Positions 16,649-25,818 of a DNA stretch of 64,000 bases are shown here, one piece after another. Made by a program: the position numbers and the translations under genes. Position 1 is the first letter of the stretch. Each line of letters opens with the position of its first letter. Under the pieces are notes generated by a model. It had not been told where the DNA came from, made no database searches, and saw only the letters and a program-made list of their open reading frames with translations. The stretch comes from an uncultured Porphyromonadaceae bacterium (GTDB lineage Bacteria; Bacteroidota; Bacteroidia; Bacteroidales; Muribaculaceae): contig CAMWLC010000002.1 of NCBI GenBank assembly GCA_947174995.1, positions 1-64,000 on the forward strand, given 5' to 3'.

Positions 16649-17572
16649 TCATTCGACGGGAAGCCCCAGGAAGCGGGCGGAATTGGCCGCTATGAGAGCC
16701 GTCAGGGCACCGGGTGTGGGTACACCCTTCACCAGGGGGGCCATGCCGGCTATTACCTCGGATATGTCTGCCGGAGCCTCGTCAGTCTCGGCCAGAATCA
16801 GGGCCGGATCTGTGTCGGCCAGAGTGTCGGCATTGAACATAGCTCCGAACGAAAGGGAGCATCCGGCCTGGGTCAGTATCCGGCCCACGGATGGTTTTCC
16901 GCGGAAGCCGTGTATCGCCCAGGGCTGTGTCGGCTTCATCTCGCGGCGCAGCCCGGCTATGTGGTCGTGGGCGCGTACGCAATGCAGGATCAGGGGCTTG
17001 CCCAGTTCTTCCGACAGTTCGATATGGCGTCTGAGCGCATTTAGCTGGCGAAACAGTGGTCCCCCCGTGAGGAGGTCAATGCCGCACTCCCCTATCGCCA
17101 CCACCTGCGGATGGCGTGCGGTGGTTTCGAGAAGCTCCCAGTCGCGGGGGGAGGGCTCGCTGTCAGCGAGGCTCCAGGGGTGGATACCGACGGAATAGAG
17201 TTGTCCCTGCGCCGGGGCGAACTTATCCGGAGCGACGCAGATGACAGCTTCGGGCTCAGGCGCGGGATGATGGGTATGAATATCGAGAATCATGGGAGTG
17301 ATGAGAGTTTTTCTCGGTGGCACCGGGTCATAGCCGCTGCCGCCCCAGGGGTGGCAGCGGGCGATGCGGCGCAGGGCCAGCCACAGTCCCTTGGCCGGGC
17401 CATGCACGCGCAGGGCCTCGATGGCGTAGGCGCTGCACGTGGGGGTATAGCGGCAGGCCGCCGGGAAATGGGGCGAGATGGCGAGCTGATAGAATCGTAT
17501 CGGCAGGATCAGTATGGAGGTCAGGATCTTACGCGGGCCCATCGCTGTGCAGGACTGTTCGGAGCTATTCAT
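16649..17572 (-). CDS. YidD-TatD fusion protein
   Basis: A single 307-aa frame joins two proteins normally encoded separately. Residues 1-86 are YidD, the membrane-protein insertion efficiency factor: an amphipathic start ([19 protein letters not shown]), [14 protein letters not shown] (41-54) and [13 protein letters not shown]. Residues 95-307 are a TatD-family metal-dependent hydrolase with metal ligands in place: DIHTHH (97-102), [22 protein letters not shown] and ETDEA. An internal ATG (M94, at 17293) directly precedes the TatD part and could give a free hydrolase. The gene overlaps rnpA by 4 nt (ATGA). Colocation with rnpA is typical of yidD; the in-frame fusion to TatD is unusual. Confidence 0.9.
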   Translation of the reverse strand: MNSSEQSCTAMGPRKILTSILILPIRFYQLAISPHFPAACRYTPTCSAYAIEALRVHGPAKGLWLALRRIARCHPWGGSGYDPVPPRKTLITPMILDIHTHHPAPEPEAVICVAPDKFAPAQGQLYSVGIHPWSLADSEPSPRDWELLETTARHPQVVAIGECGIDLLTGGPLFRQLNALRRHIELSEELGKPLILHCVRAHDHIAGLRREMKPTQPWAIHGFRGKPSVGRILTQAGCSLSFGAMFNADTLADTDPALILAETDEAPADISEVIAGMAPLVKGVPTPGALTALIAANSARFLGLPVE

Positions 17573-18042
17573 GGCTGCTCGCAGGGCCAGAGACGGCGCT
17601 CGAGCTTGCGGAGGAGATTCACCATCCGCTTCTCGATTGCGGCGTATGATTCATTTCCGGTGTGCAGGTAGACGAAAGCGAGCGACACCGTGCGCATCGC
17701 CGGATCGGCCTCTATGCGTCTGCGCAGGGGGCGGCTGTGGAGGCGGAACGCCTCGCGTATGCGGCGTCGCATCAGCACCCTGTCCACGGCATGACGCCGC
17801 TTCTTCTTGGGCACCGTCACGAGCATCTGAAGCGGCCCCACAAGCGGAGGTACTTCGTCGCGGAAACACCCCTTCAGGGCCTCCGCGTCCAAGGAGCGCC
17901 ACGTGAGGCGCAGAGGGTAGTCATATATATTCTTTCCCCCGGCGAAGACCCCCTCCACCAGCGAGCGATGGCGCAGCTTCGCGCTTTTGCGCAGCGTCAG
18001 GGGGCCCTCCCGGGTAGTGTCTGTCGCAATTATCTCGTCCAT
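17569..18042 (-). CDS. rnpA: Ribonuclease P protein component
   Basis: RnpA binds RNase P RNA and helps trim tRNA 5' leaders. The family pattern is visible: [20 protein letters not shown] near the start, then [24 protein letters not shown], the conserved basic helix. I choose ATG at 18042. The frame is open further to 18093, but that extension would include the promoter at 18051-18082. From 18042 the protein is 157 aa, a little longer than usual because of an N-terminal extension ([14 protein letters not shown]). With this start the mRNA would be almost leaderless. Confidence 0.93.
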   Translation of the reverse strand: MDEIIATDTTREGPLTLRKSAKLRHRSLVEGVFAGGKNIYDYPLRLTWRSLDAEALKGCFRDEVPPLVGPLQMLVTVPKKKRRHAVDRVLMRRRIREAFRLHSRPLRRRIEADPAMRTVSLAFVYLHTGNESYAAIEKRMVNLLRKLERRLWPCEQP

Positions 18043-18050
18043 ATATGGTG

Positions 18051-18082
18051 CAAATATAGTCCATACGCGGGGAATCCGCAAA
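18051..18082 (-). promoter_or_regulatory. rnpA promoter, near-leaderless start
   Basis: Minus-strand TATATTTG (18058-18051) with TTTG (18082-18079) at 20-nt spacing, a full match to the Bacteroidetes consensus. The expected RNA start (about 18044) lies only 2-3 nt before the rnpA ATG at 18042. Confidence 0.75.
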
Positions 18083-18095
18083 TTTGCCGTCACTT

Positions 18096-18128
18096 TTTTC
18101 GCACTCTCGGAAGAATTGATTATTTTTG
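18096..18128 (+). promoter_or_regulatory. Promoter of DUF4254 operon
   Basis: TATTTTTG (18121-18128) is a full -7 match, and a T-rich TTTT/TTTC at 18096-18100 sits at -33 spacing. It is divergent from the rnpA promoter and leaves a leader of about 60 nt before the ATG at 18197. Confidence 0.6.
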
Positions 18129-18196
18129 TGGGTGCGGAGTGGCCGTACCCCGGCGGAGCCCCGTCATGAATAACCCATCAAACCGTAAACCAGACA

Positions 18197-18808
18197 ATGC
18201 AGAGCAACATAGCCATAGAGGCCAACAAGGTGTTTGACCGCTGCGTGGCCGACTATCACCTCGCTGACAACGTGGACACCCCCGTCTCCAACCCCTATCC
18301 CGAGGGAAGTCTTGAAAACATCTTCTACGCGAAGTGCTGGATAGATGCCGTGCAGTGGCATCTCGAAGACATCATCCGCGATCCCGACATCGACCCCGTG
18401 GCCGCCCTTGCCCTCAAGCGCCGCATCGATGCCTCCAACCAGGACCGCACGGACCGCGTGGAGGACATCGACACATGGTTTCGCGACACCTACTCCGACG
18501 TCACTCCCCTCCCCGACGCTACCATCAACACCGAGTCTCCCGCCTGGGCCCTCGACCGACTCTCGATACTCGCCCTCAAGCTCTGGCACATGCGCGAGCA
18601 GGCGGAGCGCGCCGACACCGACGAGGCCCACCGCACCCGCAGCGCCGCCCGCCTCGCCGTCCTTGAAGAGCAGCGCAAAGACCTCACCGAAGCGATCGAT
18701 ACCCTCCTCGAAGACATCGCCGCCGGACACAAGTACATGAAGGTCTACCGCCAGATGAAGCTCTACAACGACCCGGACACCAACCCGGTGCTTTACGCCA
18801 AAAAGTGA
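18197..18808 (+). CDS. DUF4254 protein
   Basis: A 203-aa soluble, mostly helical protein of the DUF4254 family, found in Bacteroidetes next to glycosyltransferases of cell-envelope polysaccharides. Typical pieces are NPYPEGSLENIFYAKCWIDAVQWHLEDIIRDP, IDASNQDRTDRVEDID (the Q-D-R-x-D signature) and ETPAWALDR-like SPAWALDRLSILALKLWHM. Its function is unknown. The glycosyltransferase gene follows after 7 nt, which supports a role in lipopolysaccharide core or O-chain assembly. Confidence 0.9.
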   Translation: MQSNIAIEANKVFDRCVADYHLADNVDTPVSNPYPEGSLENIFYAKCWIDAVQWHLEDIIRDPDIDPVAALALKRRIDASNQDRTDRVEDIDTWFRDTYSDVTPLPDATINTESPAWALDRLSILALKLWHMREQAERADTDEAHRTRSAARLAVLEEQRKDLTEAIDTLLEDIAAGHKYMKVYRQMKLYNDPDTNPVLYAKK

Positions 18809-18815
18809 CCGCGCC

Positions 18816-19895
18816 GTGGCAGCGAGCGAAACTCCCGCCGGACCCACAGTGCTGGTGATCCGCTTCTCGGCCCTGGGCGATGTGGCCATGACCGTTCCCC
18901 CGGTCATGGATGCCGCCCTGGCCTCTCCGGACACGCGATTCGTCATGCTCACGCGTCCCCTCCCCTCGCGCACCTTCGGCCCTGCGGACCTCTTGCCCCC
19001 GAACCTGAGCATGCTCACCCCCGACCTCAAGCGATACAAGGGCATCGGGGGCCTATGGCGGCTGGCCCGCGAACTGCGCCGCACGGTGCGCCCGGACATC
19101 GTGGTGGATCTCCACGACGTATTGCGCTCGCGCATCATATCCCTCTTCCTGCGCCTCATGGGGGGAGTGAGAGTGGTGCGTATCGACAAAGGGAGAAGGG
19201 AAAAGCGGGCCGTGACGCGCAGACGCAATAAGCGCACGGAGCCTCTGATGAGCGGCGACGCCCGCTATCGCGACACTTTCCGGCGTGCCGGACTTCCCAC
19301 GCCCATCCTCTTCCGGGGCTTCTTCTCCGATGAGAGGCAGGAGCGCCGAGCAACCGCAGACACGGCGGCACGCATAGCCATAGCCCCCTTTGCGGCCCAT
19401 CCCGGCAAAGAGTGGCCCCTTGCCTGTGTGGAGAAAGTCATAGAGCATTTCTCCACCCGGCCCGGAGTCGAAATACTCGTGTTCGGAGCCGGAGCGCGTG
19501 AGAAGGAGGTGATAGCCTGCTGGGCCGCGCGATGGCCCGGAACCGTCACCGACATGGCCTCGAAAGGGCTCCCGCTGCAGGAGGAGATGCGGGAAATGGC
19601 ACGATGTGACGTAATGCTCTCCATGGACTCGGCCAACATGCACCTGGCCTCCCTCGTCGGGCTTCCGGTGGTGAGCGTATGGGGAGCCACCGACACGCGT
19701 ACCGGCTTTTTGGGCTGGCGTCAGGACCCCTCCGACGCCCTCGGACTCGCCATGGAATGTCGCCCCTGCTCCGTCTTCGGCAACAAGCCCTGCCGCATAT
19801 CGCCCGACGGCACCCGCCCCTGCCTGGCGGGACTCCCCCCGACCCGCGTCATCTCCGCCCTGGAAAGCCATCTCCCACTAAACACTTTCCACTAA
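18816..19895 (+). CDS. Family 9 glycosyltransferase (heptosyltransferase-like)
   Basis: A 359-aa GT9 enzyme, probably adding a heptose-like sugar to the lipopolysaccharide core at the inner membrane. The family start VLVIRFSALGDVAMTVPPVMDAAL (12-35) is clear. The nucleotide-sugar-binding C-terminal half has PFAAHPGKEWPL, a degenerate VSMDSANMHLASLVGLPVVSVWGATDTRTGF segment and ECRPCSVFGNKPC. The start is GTG at 18816, 7 nt after the DUF4254 stop; no ATG lies close upstream. The gene ends in a CACTAAACACT repeat shared with two other intergenic sites. Confidence 0.92.
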   Translation: MAASETPAGPTVLVIRFSALGDVAMTVPPVMDAALASPDTRFVMLTRPLPSRTFGPADLLPPNLSMLTPDLKRYKGIGGLWRLARELRRTVRPDIVVDLHDVLRSRIISLFLRLMGGVRVVRIDKGRREKRAVTRRRNKRTEPLMSGDARYRDTFRRAGLPTPILFRGFFSDERQERRATADTAARIAIAPFAAHPGKEWPLACVEKVIEHFSTRPGVEILVFGAGAREKEVIACWAARWPGTVTDMASKGLPLQEEMREMARCDVMLSMDSANMHLASLVGLPVVSVWGATDTRTGFLGWRQDPSDALGLAMECRPCSVFGNKPCRISPDGTRPCLAGLPPTRVISALESHLPLNTFH

Positions 19896-19910
19896 ACACT
19901 AAACACTCTC
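19876..19910 (+). repeat. CACTAAACACT intergenic repeat, copy 1
   Basis: The 3' end of the GT9 gene and the spacer before the nucleoside kinase consist of CACTAAACACT units in tandem (CCACTAAACACTTTCCACTA then AACACTAAACACTC). Related tracts lie at 23013-23096 and 37272-37312. Confidence 0.6.
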
Positions 19911-21581
19911 ATGCAACTCTACTGTCTCAACATAAAGGAATACATCGGCGTCCCCGGCGGCATCACCCTCTCCCAGATAGCCTCCATCTTAGGCGACCGT
20001 CTCCCCTTCCGTCCTGTCTGTGCCACCGTCAACAACAAAGCCGAAGCCCTCTCCTTCCCTCTCTACGCTCCCAAACAGATAGAATTTGCGGATGCCCGCT
20101 CCCCGCTCGGACGCAGGGCCGTGGTGCGCTCCCTCTGCATGATGCTCTATCGCGCCGTCGCCACCTGTCTGCCCGGCCTCACCCTGCGCATGGAGCACAG
20201 TGTCTCCCGGGGATACTATTGCCGTCTCTTCACAAGCGACGACACTCCGCGCAATGTCAGCCCGGATGAAGTGGCCATGATACGCGAGGAAATGTGCGCG
20301 TTGGCCGAGAGGGAACTCCCTTTCGAACGGCATGAGAAACTCACGTCGGATGTCATCGAAATCTTCAAGGCCCAGCATCTCGACAGCAAGGTGCTCCTGC
20401 TTGAGACCACAGGAGAGCTCTACACCACTTACTACACCCTCGACGGCCTGGCCGACAGCTATTACGGTCCTCTGGTGCCGGACACGGGGTGCCTGAGGGT
20501 CTTCGGTCTCGAATCCTTCCGCGAGGGTATGCTCCTTCTCCCCCCCTCGGCCGAGGATCCGCAGGCCGCGGCGGTGCCCTGCGAGCAGCCCCGGCTCTTC
20601 AAGGCCTTTACGGATTACCTCAACTTCAACCGTGTCATAAAAGTCTCCACCGTGGGTGAGCTCAACCGTGTGGTGCAACGCCGCGAGACAGCCGAGCTAA
20701 TCAATGTGGCCGAGGCCATGCACGACAAGCTCCTGGGCCGTATCAGCGATGAGATAGCCGCCCGTTACCGTCAGGGAGGAGCACGGGTCATCACCCTCGC
20801 CGGGCCATCCTCCTCAGGCAAGACCACCACCACCAAACGCCTGGCCATACAGCTCATGACCAACCTCATGACACCCCGCATGATCTCGCTCGACGACTAT
20901 TTCGTGGACCGCGAGAAAACACCCCTTGACTCCACCGGAGACTACGACTACGAGCACCTGCACGCCCTTGACCTCGACCGTCTGCACTCCGACCTGCGGC
21001 GTCTTCTGGCCGGAGAGACGATCAACCTCCCCACCTACAGTTTCGAGCTCGGGCGCCGCATCGACCGCGAGCGTCCCCTGCGTCTCGACCCGGGAGAGGT
21101 GTTGCTCATAGAGGGCATCCACGGACTCAACCCCGAACTGACAGCCGGTCTCAACACCGACGAGGTGTACAAGGTCTACGTCTCGGCCCTCACCACCCTG
21201 GCCATCGACGACCACAACTGGATCTCCACCACCGACAGCCGGCTGCTGCGCCGCATAGTGCGCGATCACAAATACCGCCACACCTCGGCCCTCTCCACCC
21301 TCCGGCGCTGGGGAAGTGTCAGACGTGGCGAGGAGAGATGGATATTCCCCTATCAGGAAAATGCCGACGCCACCTTCAACTCCTCGCTCATCTTCGAGAT
21401 GGGAGTGATGAAGGATTATGCCGAGCCCCTGCTGCGTCAGGTGCCCCACGACGACCCGCAGTATGCCGAGGCCTACCGCCTGCTCCGTCTGCTGGAATAC
21501 TTCACCCCCATCCCTGCCGACCAGATACCCTCCACCTCGCTCCTGCGCGAGTTCCTCGGCGGCTCCTCCTTCCGCTACTGA
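19911..21581 (+). CDS. Nucleoside (uridine-like) kinase with extended N-terminus
   Basis: A 556-aa kinase. The C-terminal half is a uridine kinase/phosphoribulokinase fold: Walker A GPSSSGKTTTTKRL near residues 296-309, SLDDYFVD, YDYEHLHALDLDRL, and LLIEGIHGLNPEL. The first 280 residues resemble the TGS/threonyl-tRNA-synthetase-like module found on this Bacteroidetes family (RMEHSVSRGYYCRLF). It likely phosphorylates a pyrimidine nucleoside for salvage; the exact substrate is not proven by sequence. It starts 15 nt after the GT9 stop. A perfect promoter for mgtE follows its stop. Confidence 0.92.
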   Translation: MQLYCLNIKEYIGVPGGITLSQIASILGDRLPFRPVCATVNNKAEALSFPLYAPKQIEFADARSPLGRRAVVRSLCMMLYRAVATCLPGLTLRMEHSVSRGYYCRLFTSDDTPRNVSPDEVAMIREEMCALAERELPFERHEKLTSDVIEIFKAQHLDSKVLLLETTGELYTTYYTLDGLADSYYGPLVPDTGCLRVFGLESFREGMLLLPPSAEDPQAAAVPCEQPRLFKAFTDYLNFNRVIKVSTVGELNRVVQRRETAELINVAEAMHDKLLGRISDEIAARYRQGGARVITLAGPSSSGKTTTTKRLAIQLMTNLMTPRMISLDDYFVDREKTPLDSTGDYDYEHLHALDLDRLHSDLRRLLAGETINLPTYSFELGRRIDRERPLRLDPGEVLLIEGIHGLNPELTAGLNTDEVYKVYVSALTTLAIDDHNWISTTDSRLLRRIVRDHKYRHTSALSTLRRWGSVRRGEERWIFPYQENADATFNSSLIFEMGVMKDYAEPLLRQVPHDDPQYAEAYRLLRLLEYFTPIPADQIPSTSLLREFLGGSSFRY

Positions 21582-21609
21582 CCGGGACATGCCGGTGCTT
21601 CGTGTTCTC

Positions 21610-21641
21610 TTTGGTCGGATTGATATTTTTTTGTAATTTTG
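21610..21641 (+). promoter_or_regulatory. mgtE promoter, leaderless start
   Basis: TTTG (21610-21613), 20 nt, TAATTTTG (21634-21641): a perfect match. The start of RNA would fall at about 21646-21648, on the ATG of mgtE itself, so the mRNA is predicted to have no leader. Confidence 0.75.
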
Positions 21642-21645
21642 CCGT

Positions 21646-23013
21646 ATGAAGGATTTCACGGAAGCAGATATCGACAGAATCGAGGAGATTATTGACCATC
21701 AGGATGTGGAGGAGGCGCGCCGGGAGCTGCGCGATCTCCACCCGGCCGACATAGCCGAGCTCTTTCAAAGCCTCAACCTCAAGCAGGCCGAATGGGTCTT
21801 CAATCTCATTGAGGACAATGAGAAGAAGGCCGATGTGCTCATGGAGCTTGATGAGGACGACCGCAAGAAGATACTCGAGACCCTCGATCCCGAGCAGATA
21901 GGCCATTTCATCGACCTTCTCGACACCGACGACGCCGTAGACCTCATCCAGGAACTCGATGCCGAGGACCGCGACGAGGTCATCCAGCACATAGACAATA
22001 TGGAGCAGGCCGGCGACATCGTGGATCTCCTGCAATATGACGAGGACACCGCCGGCGGCCTGATGGGCACCGAGTTCATCTCCGTCAACGAAAACTGGTC
22101 GATGCCCGAGTGTCTCAAGGAGATGCGCCGCCAGGCCGAGGATCTCGACGACATCTATTACATATATGTGGTGGACGACGAAAACCGCCTCAAGGGGGTG
22201 CTCCCCCTCAAGAAGATGATCACCCATCCCTCCGTCTCCAAGATCAAGCACGTCATGGACCCCAACCCGGTGTCGGTGCGCACGGAGACACCCGTTGACG
22301 ACCTGGCCATAGACTTCGAGAAATATGACCTCGTGGCCATGCCGGTCATCGACAGCATAGGGCGTCTCGTGGGGCAGATCACCGTCGACGACGTGATGGA
22401 CGAGGTGCGCGAACAGAGCGAGCGAGACTATCAATTGGCTTCGGGTATCAGCTCCGACGTGGATGCCGACGACTCCATCTTCACCCAGACCAAGGCCCGA
22501 ATCCCGTGGCTGCTGATAGGTATTATCGGAGGTCTGGTCAATTCGGTGATTCTCACGGGCTTCGAGGCGCAGATAGCCGCCGTCACAACCCTCGCCATCT
22601 TCATCCCCCTGATCGGAGGCACCGGCGGCAACGTCGGCGTGCAGGCCTCGGCCATCGTGGTGCAGGGCTTGGCCAACGGTCGTCTTGACCTCAATGACGC
22701 CTGGCGTCAGATCGGGCGCGAGTGTCTCGTGGCCCTGCTCAACGCCATAGTCATCTCCACCGTGGTGCTCATATACGTGCTCCTCACGCAGCCACACATG
22801 TATGCCGTGGCCTTCGCCGTGGCCGCCTCGCTCTTCTGCGTGGTGATATTCGCCACCGTCTTCGGCACATTCGTCCCCCTCACACTCGAAAAACTGAAAA
22901 TCAACCCCGCCCTCGCCACGGGCCCCTTCATTCAGATCACCAACGACGTGGTGGGTCTGCTCATCTACGTCGGCATGTCCGTGTGGATGCTGAGAATGAT
23001 ACCCCTCCACTGA
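21646..23013 (+). CDS. mgtE: Magnesium transporter MgtE
   Basis: A 455-aa Mg2+ channel. The order is the cytoplasmic MgtE N domain (1-130, very acidic, HPADIAELFQSLNLKQ and the repeated L-D/E pattern), a CBS pair (about 135-255: YDEDTAGGLMGTEFISV, PVDDLAIDFEKYDLVAMPVID), a connecting helix, then five membrane helices from about 285 with IPLIGGTGGNVGVQASAIVVQGLA forming the pore. The acidic N and CBS domains bind Mg2+ and close the pore when magnesium is high. It stands alone with its own promoter. Confidence 0.96.
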   Translation: MKDFTEADIDRIEEIIDHQDVEEARRELRDLHPADIAELFQSLNLKQAEWVFNLIEDNEKKADVLMELDEDDRKKILETLDPEQIGHFIDLLDTDDAVDLIQELDAEDRDEVIQHIDNMEQAGDIVDLLQYDEDTAGGLMGTEFISVNENWSMPECLKEMRRQAEDLDDIYYIYVVDDENRLKGVLPLKKMITHPSVSKIKHVMDPNPVSVRTETPVDDLAIDFEKYDLVAMPVIDSIGRLVGQITVDDVMDEVREQSERDYQLASGISSDVDADDSIFTQTKARIPWLLIGIIGGLVNSVILTGFEAQIAAVTTLAIFIPLIGGTGGNVGVQASAIVVQGLANGRLDLNDAWRQIGRECLVALLNAIVISTVVLIYVLLTQPHMYAVAFAVAASLFCVVIFATVFGTFVPLTLEKLKINPALATGPFIQITNDVVGLLIYVGMSVWMLRMIPLH

Positions 23014-23098
23014 TCACTAAAAACTGATCCCTTAAACACTGCCCACTGAACACTCCCCACTGTCCACTGAACACTAAAAAACCGAACACTAAATAAAA
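23013..23098 (+). repeat. CACTAAACACT-type repeat leader of mutS
   Basis: The whole spacer between mgtE and mutS is made of variants of CACTAAACACT / CCACTGAACACT, ending in an A-rich run before the mutS ATG. It is pyrimidine/A-rich, low in G and apparently unstructured. Confidence 0.6.
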
Positions 23099-25720
23099 AT
23101 GGCTAAAAAGATAGCGGAGACCCCGCTCATGCAGCAGTATATGGCTATGAAGAAGAAACACCCCGATGCAGTGTTGCTCTTCAGAGTCGGGGATTTCTAC
23201 GAAACTTTCTCCGAAGACGCCATAGTGGCCAGCGAGATACTGGGCATCACTCTCACGCGCCGCGCCAACGGTGCCGCGCAGCATGTGGAACTGGCCGGCT
23301 TCCCCCACCATGCCCTCGACACATATCTTCCGCGCCTCGTGCGTGCAGGCAAGCGCGTGGCAATCTGCGAACAGCTCGAAGACCCCAAACTGGCCAAAAA
23401 GCTGGTGAAGCGCGGCATCACGGAACTTGTCACCCCCGGTGTCAACACCTCCGACGGCACCCTTGACGCCAAAACCAACAACTTCCTGGCCGGAGTCCAT
23501 TTCGTCACCGACCGCTCCGGAAATATCAAGACCACGGGACTCGCATATCTCGACATCACCACCGGGGAGTTTTACTGCACCGAGGGAGATCCCGACTCAA
23601 TTGACAAACTCCTGGGAGTGATCGGACCCAAGGAATTGCTACGCATGAAGGGCACACGCCCACTGAGCGAACAGACGCTCTCCATCAAGTGTCCCGTGTT
23701 CGAGCTCGACGACTGGGTCTACACCTCTGACGCCGCCCGGCGCCGCCTCCTTCGCCAGTTTGATACCGCCACGCTCAAGGGGTTTGGCGTGGACGACCTC
23801 GACGCCGCCGTCATAGCGGCCGGAAGCCTGCTGCATTACCTGGACCTCACCTCCCACACCGACATAGCCCACATCACCACCCTCTCGCGGGTAGACAACT
23901 CCCGGTTCATGCGCCTCGACAGCTTCACCATGCGCAACCTGGAGATAATCGCCCCTTTGGGCGAGGGTGGAATGTCGCTGCTCGACGTCATCGACCAAAC
24001 CCTCACGCCCATGGGTGCGCGTAAGCTGTCCCGATGGGTGAAATTCCCCCTGATCGACCCGGCGCATATCTCCAGGCGACAGGATGGCGTGGAGGCCTTC
24101 GTCTCCGATCCGGCCCTCAGCGGAGAGACCACACCCCTTCTCGCCTCCATCGGCGATATGGGACGCCTCACATCCAAAGTGGCCTACCGCCGCGCACAGC
24201 CCCGCGAGCTCCTGGGTCTGCGCGATTACCTGCTCTCCGCCATGAAGATACGCCGGATGCTTCAGGAGAGCGCCTCTCCGGTGCTGAAGGAAATAGCGGG
24301 CTCCATGCCCGACTGCGCCGAAATCATACGCCGCATATCCGTCACCCTCCATCCCGAGGCCTCCCAGCCGGGCCGCGGACCGGTCATAGCCGCCGGAGTC
24401 AGCGAGGAGCTCGACCGTCTGCGCTCCGTCTCCCTCCACACCCGGGAGATGCTCGACGACCTGCGTGACCGCGAATCGGCCGCCACGGGAATACCCTCGC
24501 TCAAGGTGGCCTACAACAACGTCTTCGGCTATTATATCGAGGTGCGCAACACCCATCGTGACAAGGTGCCCGACACGTGGATGCGCAAGCAGACCCTCAC
24601 TCAGGCCGAGCGTTACATCACCCCCGAGCTCAAGGAGCTTGAGGAACAGATCCGCACCGCTGCCGACAGAATCTCCGAAATCGAATCGTCCCTCTACACC
24701 TCCCTCCTGGAGGATCTCATCTCCAAGGTGGTCACGCTCCATGCCGCAGGTGAGGCCGTGGCCCGCGCCGACTGCCTCCACGCCCTGGCCGACGTCGCCG
24801 TGGAATATGGCTACACGCGCCCCGAAGTGGATGACTCGCTGAGCCTCGACATCACCGACGGACGCCACCCCGTCATAGAGCGCCGACTCCCCCCGGGAGA
24901 GCCATACGTGGCCAACTCCGTCAGCCTCGACCCCGCCACGGACCAGGTGATGATGATCACCGGCCCCAACATGAGCGGTAAGTCGGCCCTCCTGCGCCAG
25001 ACAGCCCTCATAGCCCTGCTGGCCCACACCGGCAGCTTCGTACCCGCCTCCAAAGCCCGCATCGGAGTCATCGACAAGATATTCACCCGCGTCGGAGCCT
25101 CCGACAACATATCATCGGGTGAGTCCACATTCATGGTGGAGATGAACGAGGCCGCCTCCATCCTCAACAACATGTCGGAACGCTCCCTCATCCTCTTCGA
25201 CGAACTGGGGCGCGGCACATCCACCTACGACGGCATCTCCATAGCCTGGGCCATCGTGGAGCATATCCACGAAAACCGCCGCTGCCATCCCAAGACCCTC
25301 TTCGCCACACATTATCATGAGCTCAACGAGATGGAGAAGAGTTTCGGCAGGATACACAATTTCAATGTGTCCGTGCGCGAGACAGGAGGAAAGGTGGTGT
25401 TCATGCGCCGCCTCGAACCCGGCGGCTCCGAACACTCCTTCGGCATCCACGTGGCCCGGTTGGCCGGTATGCCCCCCTCGATCGTGAAGCGTGCCTCGGA
25501 GGTGTTGCGCCGCCTGGAGGCCTCGGCCGGAGAGGTGGCTCCGCGCGACACCCTGCGCGACACCGCCACCGAAGCCATGCAGCTCTCCTTCTTCCAGCTT
25601 GAGGACCCGCTCCTGAGCGATGTGCGCGAAGCCCTGCTCGACATAGACATCGACACGCTCACCCCGCTCGAGGCCCTCACCAAGCTTCACGACCTCCAGG
25701 GTCTGCTTCGGGGCAAATGA
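23099..25720 (+). CDS. mutS: DNA mismatch repair protein MutS
   Basis: An 873-aa MutS1 of usual length. The mismatch-reading FxE motif is present in LLFRVGDFYETF (near 30-42). The ATPase has Walker A TGPNMSGKSALLRQ (about 620-630), SSGESTFMVEMNEAASIL, Walker B LILFDELGRGTSTYDG (about 698-713) and the ATHYHEL loop, followed by the helix-turn-helix dimer region GIHVARLAGMP. It recognises mispaired bases and recruits MutL. A strong hairpin starts inside the last codons and acts as its terminator. Confidence 0.98.
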   Translation: MAKKIAETPLMQQYMAMKKKHPDAVLLFRVGDFYETFSEDAIVASEILGITLTRRANGAAQHVELAGFPHHALDTYLPRLVRAGKRVAICEQLEDPKLAKKLVKRGITELVTPGVNTSDGTLDAKTNNFLAGVHFVTDRSGNIKTTGLAYLDITTGEFYCTEGDPDSIDKLLGVIGPKELLRMKGTRPLSEQTLSIKCPVFELDDWVYTSDAARRRLLRQFDTATLKGFGVDDLDAAVIAAGSLLHYLDLTSHTDIAHITTLSRVDNSRFMRLDSFTMRNLEIIAPLGEGGMSLLDVIDQTLTPMGARKLSRWVKFPLIDPAHISRRQDGVEAFVSDPALSGETTPLLASIGDMGRLTSKVAYRRAQPRELLGLRDYLLSAMKIRRMLQESASPVLKEIAGSMPDCAEIIRRISVTLHPEASQPGRGPVIAAGVSEELDRLRSVSLHTREMLDDLRDRESAATGIPSLKVAYNNVFGYYIEVRNTHRDKVPDTWMRKQTLTQAERYITPELKELEEQIRTAADRISEIESSLYTSLLEDLISKVVTLHAAGEAVARADCLHALADVAVEYGYTRPEVDDSLSLDITDGRHPVIERRLPPGEPYVANSVSLDPATDQVMMITGPNMSGKSALLRQTALIALLAHTGSFVPASKARIGVIDKIFTRVGASDNISSGESTFMVEMNEAASILNNMSERSLILFDELGRGTSTYDGISIAWAIVEHIHENRRCHPKTLFATHYHELNEMEKSFGRIHNFNVSVRETGGKVVFMRRLEPGGSEHSFGIHVARLAGMPPSIVKRASEVLRRLEASAGEVAPRDTLRDTATEAMQLSFFQLEDPLLSDVREALLDIDIDTLTPLEALTKLHDLQGLLRGK

Positions 25721-25743
25721 GCCACAGGCTCATTTGCCCCGAA
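25707..25743 (+). terminator. mutS terminator overlapping its stop codon
   Basis: A 17-bp perfect stem, 25707-25723 with 25727-25743, around the 3-nt loop ACA. The mutS stop codon (25718-25720) lies inside the left arm, so the end of the coding region doubles as terminator sequence. No long T-run follows. Confidence 0.6.
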
Positions 25744-25818
25744 ACACCCGGAGACAGACGGGCGGCTCATCCGGAGACAGACTGCAATAACCGGGCGTCG
25801 GAAAACGTTATAGGATAG

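Noticed and set aside
21502..23010. Long minus-strand frame opposite mgtE, and similar ones opposite mutS, porX, the M6 protease and the amylase
   Set aside because: All are mirror frames of genes with intact catalytic or pore motifs.
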